A stretch of DNA of 8,401 nt from contig JBCCQH010000176.1 in the NCBI GenBank assembly GCA_039024435.1, positions 1 through 8,401 on the forward strand. The letters are read 5' to 3'. This DNA comes from JBCCQH01 sp039024435. GTDB taxonomy: Bacteria; Bacteroidota; Bacteroidia; J057; JADKCL01. The position numbers and the translations under genes are program-made. The notes below the pieces were generated by a model. That model did no database searches and was not told the DNA's origin. It saw only the letters and a list, made by a program, of their open reading frames with translations. Shown here one piece after another: positions 6,291 through 8,401 of this stretch (positions are counted from its first letter, which is position 1; each line of letters starts with the position of its first letter).

Positions 6291-7982
6291 TCACTCTCCA
6301 TAAACCCGACGGCCCTGCAGGTATGTCGCCCGGACCCGCGTCTGCCCGATCTGCCCCGGCGCCACCGCAAACAGATCCCGGTCCAGCACCACAAAATCCG
6401 CCTCCTTGCCCACCTCCAGCGAACCCACCCTTTCCTCCTGCCGCATCACGTATGCCGCATCAATTGTGTACGCCCGGATCGCCGCGGCCAAATCCAGCGC
6501 CTGCGGCGCCCGCGTCACCGCATTCTGCATACCCACAAACGGATTCAGCGTACTCACATCCCAATCACTACTCAAAGTGATCCGCGCCTGGCCCTTTGCC
6601 AAATCCCCGAGTGGGATGAGCCGCGCATTCAGCGCCGGCGCCACCAGATGATCATTCTCATGCCAGTGCGCCGGCTGCGCAAAATCCCCCGCCACCTGCG
6701 CATCCGCCGTCACATTCAGCGCCGCAAAGCGCGGGATATCCACCGCGTCCACGTACTCCACGTGGGTCAGGCGGTGACGTCCCCCTGCCGAACCCGCCCG
6801 CTCCACCGCATTCAGCGCCTCGTGAACCCCCCGATTCCCAATCGCGTGGATGTGAAAATCAAAACCCCGCGGCTCCAAAGCCGCAATGTACTCCGCCATC
6901 CGTCCCTCCGTGATGTAATTCAATCCATTGTTCGTCGGGCGGTGCAGCAAATCGACCCGAAAATCCTCGTGCATCGCACACGTCGTATTGGTCACGATGC
7001 CGTCGGCATAAAGCTTGATCTGATTGATGCGCAGCAGACTGCCCGGCATATCCTCGTAGAGTCCCTTCAGCGCCGCAATCTGCTCCGCATCGTCCCGGTC
7101 CGGATACACCCACAGTCCCAGATTGGCCCGAACCGTAAGCTGGCCCGCATCCCGCACCCGCTGCCACACCCGGTGATGCCCCCGATCCCAGTACGTCCGC
7201 GCATCGCAGATCGAAGTGATCCCGTGCCGCGCCAGCTCCGGTAGCGCGTACCCGACCAGACCCTGATAGTTCCGCTCTGCCGTCCCCGCTATACTCGCAA
7301 TCGCCCGATCAATCATCTGATTGCCTGAATTGTCCAGCAACAACCCGTTGGGATCCCCATTCGCATCCTTCATGATCACCCCACCGACCGGATCCGGAGT
7401 TGACCGGTCGATGCCTGCCACCGCCAACGCCGCCGAATTGACCCACACCGCGTGCGAAGTTTGCTCCATGATCGCAATCGGACGTGTGGTCGAAACCTTA
7501 TCCAAGACCTTGACCGGTCGGCGGTCATCCGCCAACAAAACCTCAAGGTCCGCCCCCCAACCCAGCAACCAAGGCGCATCCGGATGCTGCCGGAGTGCCC
7601 GCCGAATCGCCGGAACATAATTCGCCGGATCCGTCACCCTGAGGTCCACCTCAAATTGTACATTTTCGGAAGCCGCCTCCAGCGGGTGCAGGTGGACATC
7701 GTGCAGGCCCGGCATAACAAAAGCCCCCTGCAGATCCATCACTTCCACCTGCGGACCCACTTGTGCGCGGACCTCCGCTTCCGTCCCGATCCCCGCAATC
7801 ACTCCGTCCTTCACCCACATCACCTCCGCCCATGGCCGCTGTGGATTGACCGTGTAGATCCGGCCGTTGACCAGCAATTGCTCCCCTGCCGGGAGCAGTT
7901 GCGGCCCATCCTTCTTGCAGCCCGTTCCCAGACTGGCCAGCAAAACGAAAAGAAAAAAGGCATAAAAATCAGTGCGGTACAT
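6291..7982 (-). CDS. Amidohydrolase 3 (YtcJ-like) family lipoprotein
   Basis: The 563-residue protein is a full-length member of the metal-dependent amidohydrolase 3 family, close to the usual length. After a short hydrophobic export segment (about 7-18) comes Cys22 followed by Lys-Lys-Asp, a typical Bacteroidota lipoprotein start, although the lipobox (Gly-Thr-Gly-Cys) lacks the usual Leu at -3. It is probably anchored in a cell-envelope membrane. Family landmarks are the metal-binding His97-x-His99 in PGLHDVHLHP, Lys323 in IKLYADG, His377/His379 in FHIHAIGNRG, His407 in RLTHVEY, and Asp473 in SSDWDVSTLNPF. The C-terminal VGSLEVGKEADFVVLD and the N-terminal LLVNGRIYTV form the small beta-sandwich typical of the fold. 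The usual HAIGDRA motif reads HAIGNRG here, with Asn at the Asp position. Such enzymes hydrolyse amide or related C-N bonds; the substrate cannot be read from the sequence. The gene appears monocistronic. Confidence 0.9.
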   Translation of the reverse strand: MYRTDFYAFFLFVLLASLGTGCKKDGPQLLPAGEQLLVNGRIYTVNPQRPWAEVMWVKDGVIAGIGTEAEVRAQVGPQVEVMDLQGAFVMPGLHDVHLHPLEAASENVQFEVDLRVTDPANYVPAIRRALRQHPDAPWLLGWGADLEVLLADDRRPVKVLDKVSTTRPIAIMEQTSHAVWVNSAALAVAGIDRSTPDPVGGVIMKDANGDPNGLLLDNSGNQMIDRAIASIAGTAERNYQGLVGYALPELARHGITSICDARTYWDRGHHRVWQRVRDAGQLTVRANLGLWVYPDRDDAEQIAALKGLYEDMPGSLLRINQIKLYADGIVTNTTCAMHEDFRVDLLHRPTNNGLNYITEGRMAEYIAALEPRGFDFHIHAIGNRGVHEALNAVERAGSAGGRHRLTHVEYVDAVDIPRFAALNVTADAQVAGDFAQPAHWHENDHLVAPALNARLIPLGDLAKGQARITLSSDWDVSTLNPFVGMQNAVTRAPQALDLAAAIRAYTIDAAYVMRQEERVGSLEVGKEADFVVLDRDLFAVAPGQIGQTRVRATYLQGRRVYGE

Positions 7983-8091
7983 GTCGTTGGTAATTTATTG
8001 GTTCGGGAGTATTACCTCCGACTTGCCCTTTTCCCTACCTGGGTGCCTGCACAAAAATCAAACCCTGTCAATGCACAATCGGGATGGCGAC

Positions 8092-8109
8092 TGCCGGAAC
8101 ATTCCGGCA
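8092..8109. repeat. 18-bp near-perfect palindrome
   Basis: TGCCGGAA and TTCCGGCA form perfect 8-bp arms around the two-base centre CA. It lies 110 bases upstream of the amidohydrolase start codon. It could be an operator for a dimeric regulator or the tip of a hairpin in a non-coding repeat; nothing here decides between them. Confidence 0.5.
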
Positions 8110-8137
8110 CCGGGCTGTCCGGGGGATCGCTCACTCC

Positions 8138-8164
8138 GTCCCCCTCCGCACCGCTCCGGGGGAC
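8138..8164. repeat. GC-rich inverted repeat
   Basis: GTCCCCC (8138-8144) pairs perfectly with GGGGGAC (8158-8164) around a 13-base loop. The motif TCCGGGGGA also occurs twice in direct orientation (8118-8126 and 8155-8163). Alternative pairings between these G- and C-runs are possible. No T-run follows, so it is not an ordinary terminator. Confidence 0.45.
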
Positions 8165-8401
8165 CAAGCCCCTCCCATCCCTGTCGCGAGCCAGCTTCCG
8201 TTCCGGTATGAGGCACCGGCACTTGTATACGTACCCCAAATCCTTGTTCCCGCCTCCAATGGGAAGCCCCGCGAAGAGGGCTCAGGGAGCTGGACCACCG
8301 CCGTCCCTCGCCGGGAGTTTCCGCCCCGGCAAGCCATCGCCTATTCACAGCAGCGATTAAATCTGGCGCGAACCTTAAATGACCCGCGCAGTATTATTCA
8401 C

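Larger units (their letters stand above)
7983..8401. other. Gene-free GC-rich stretch upstream of the amidohydrolase gene
   Basis: No credible gene is seen. The open frames on both strands are rich in Pro, Arg, Gly and Ser, overlap one another, and look like products of GC-rich non-coding DNA. The part from about 8090 to 8345 is unusually rich in short C- and G-runs and inverted repeats (see 8092-8109 and 8138-8164). The segment next to the amidohydrolase start (7983-8060) should hold its promoter, but I see no clear -33/-7 pair and no Shine-Dalgarno sequence. Confidence 0.5.

Noticed and set aside
8058..8348. 96-codon minus-strand frame rich in Gly, Arg and Pro
   Set aside because: It has no recognisable domain or ribosome-binding site, and overlapping open frames of similar quality exist on both strands; it looks like GC-rich non-coding DNA.

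Overview
The window looks like a piece of a Bacteroidota chromosome, probably from a moderately GC-rich lineage such as Saprospiria. This is inferred from four things: an exported protein whose signal peptide ends in an Ala-Ala-Gln-Gln context, a lipoprotein starting Cys-Lys-Lys-Asp, gene starts without clear Shine-Dalgarno sequences, and a TTGCTTTG box close to the Bacteroidota -7 consensus (TAnnTTTG). No rRNA, tRNA, CRISPR array or transposase gene is visible.

All four convincing protein genes lie on the minus strand. Reading in the direction of transcription, the amidohydrolase lipoprotein (7982 to 6291) stands alone after a gene-free, GC-rich stretch. After an 875-base gap comes a possible operon of three: a cytoplasmic TPR-like helical protein (5415 to 3949), a large exported protein with a long helical region and a beta-rich C-terminal domain (3840 to 1234), and a cytoplasmic trypsin-fold protease with an intact Ser-His-Asp triad (1219 to 320). 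The last two are only 14 bases apart. None of the three has an established function that I can assign, and a joint role is only a hypothesis.

Two copies of a 161/162-base non-coding mobile element (160-320 and 5968-6129) are about 91% identical. Each has 16-base terminal inverted repeats, each is flanked by its own 3-base TNA duplication (TAA and TTA), and each folds end to end as an imperfect hairpin. They resemble MITEs moved by an IS5-family (IS1031-like) transposase that is not in the window. One abuts the stop codon of the protease gene; the other sits directly after the T-run of a plus-strand terminator.

The most interesting stretch is the plus-strand unit at about 5686-5966, in the gap between the amidohydrolase and the three-gene cluster. 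It has a Bacteroidota-like -7 box, a strong 5' hairpin starting at the predicted transcription start, a three-way-junction-like set of perfect pairings, and an excellent Rho-independent terminator. This fits a roughly 267-nt structured RNA of no class I recognise. A 36-codon ORF inside it is a competing explanation.
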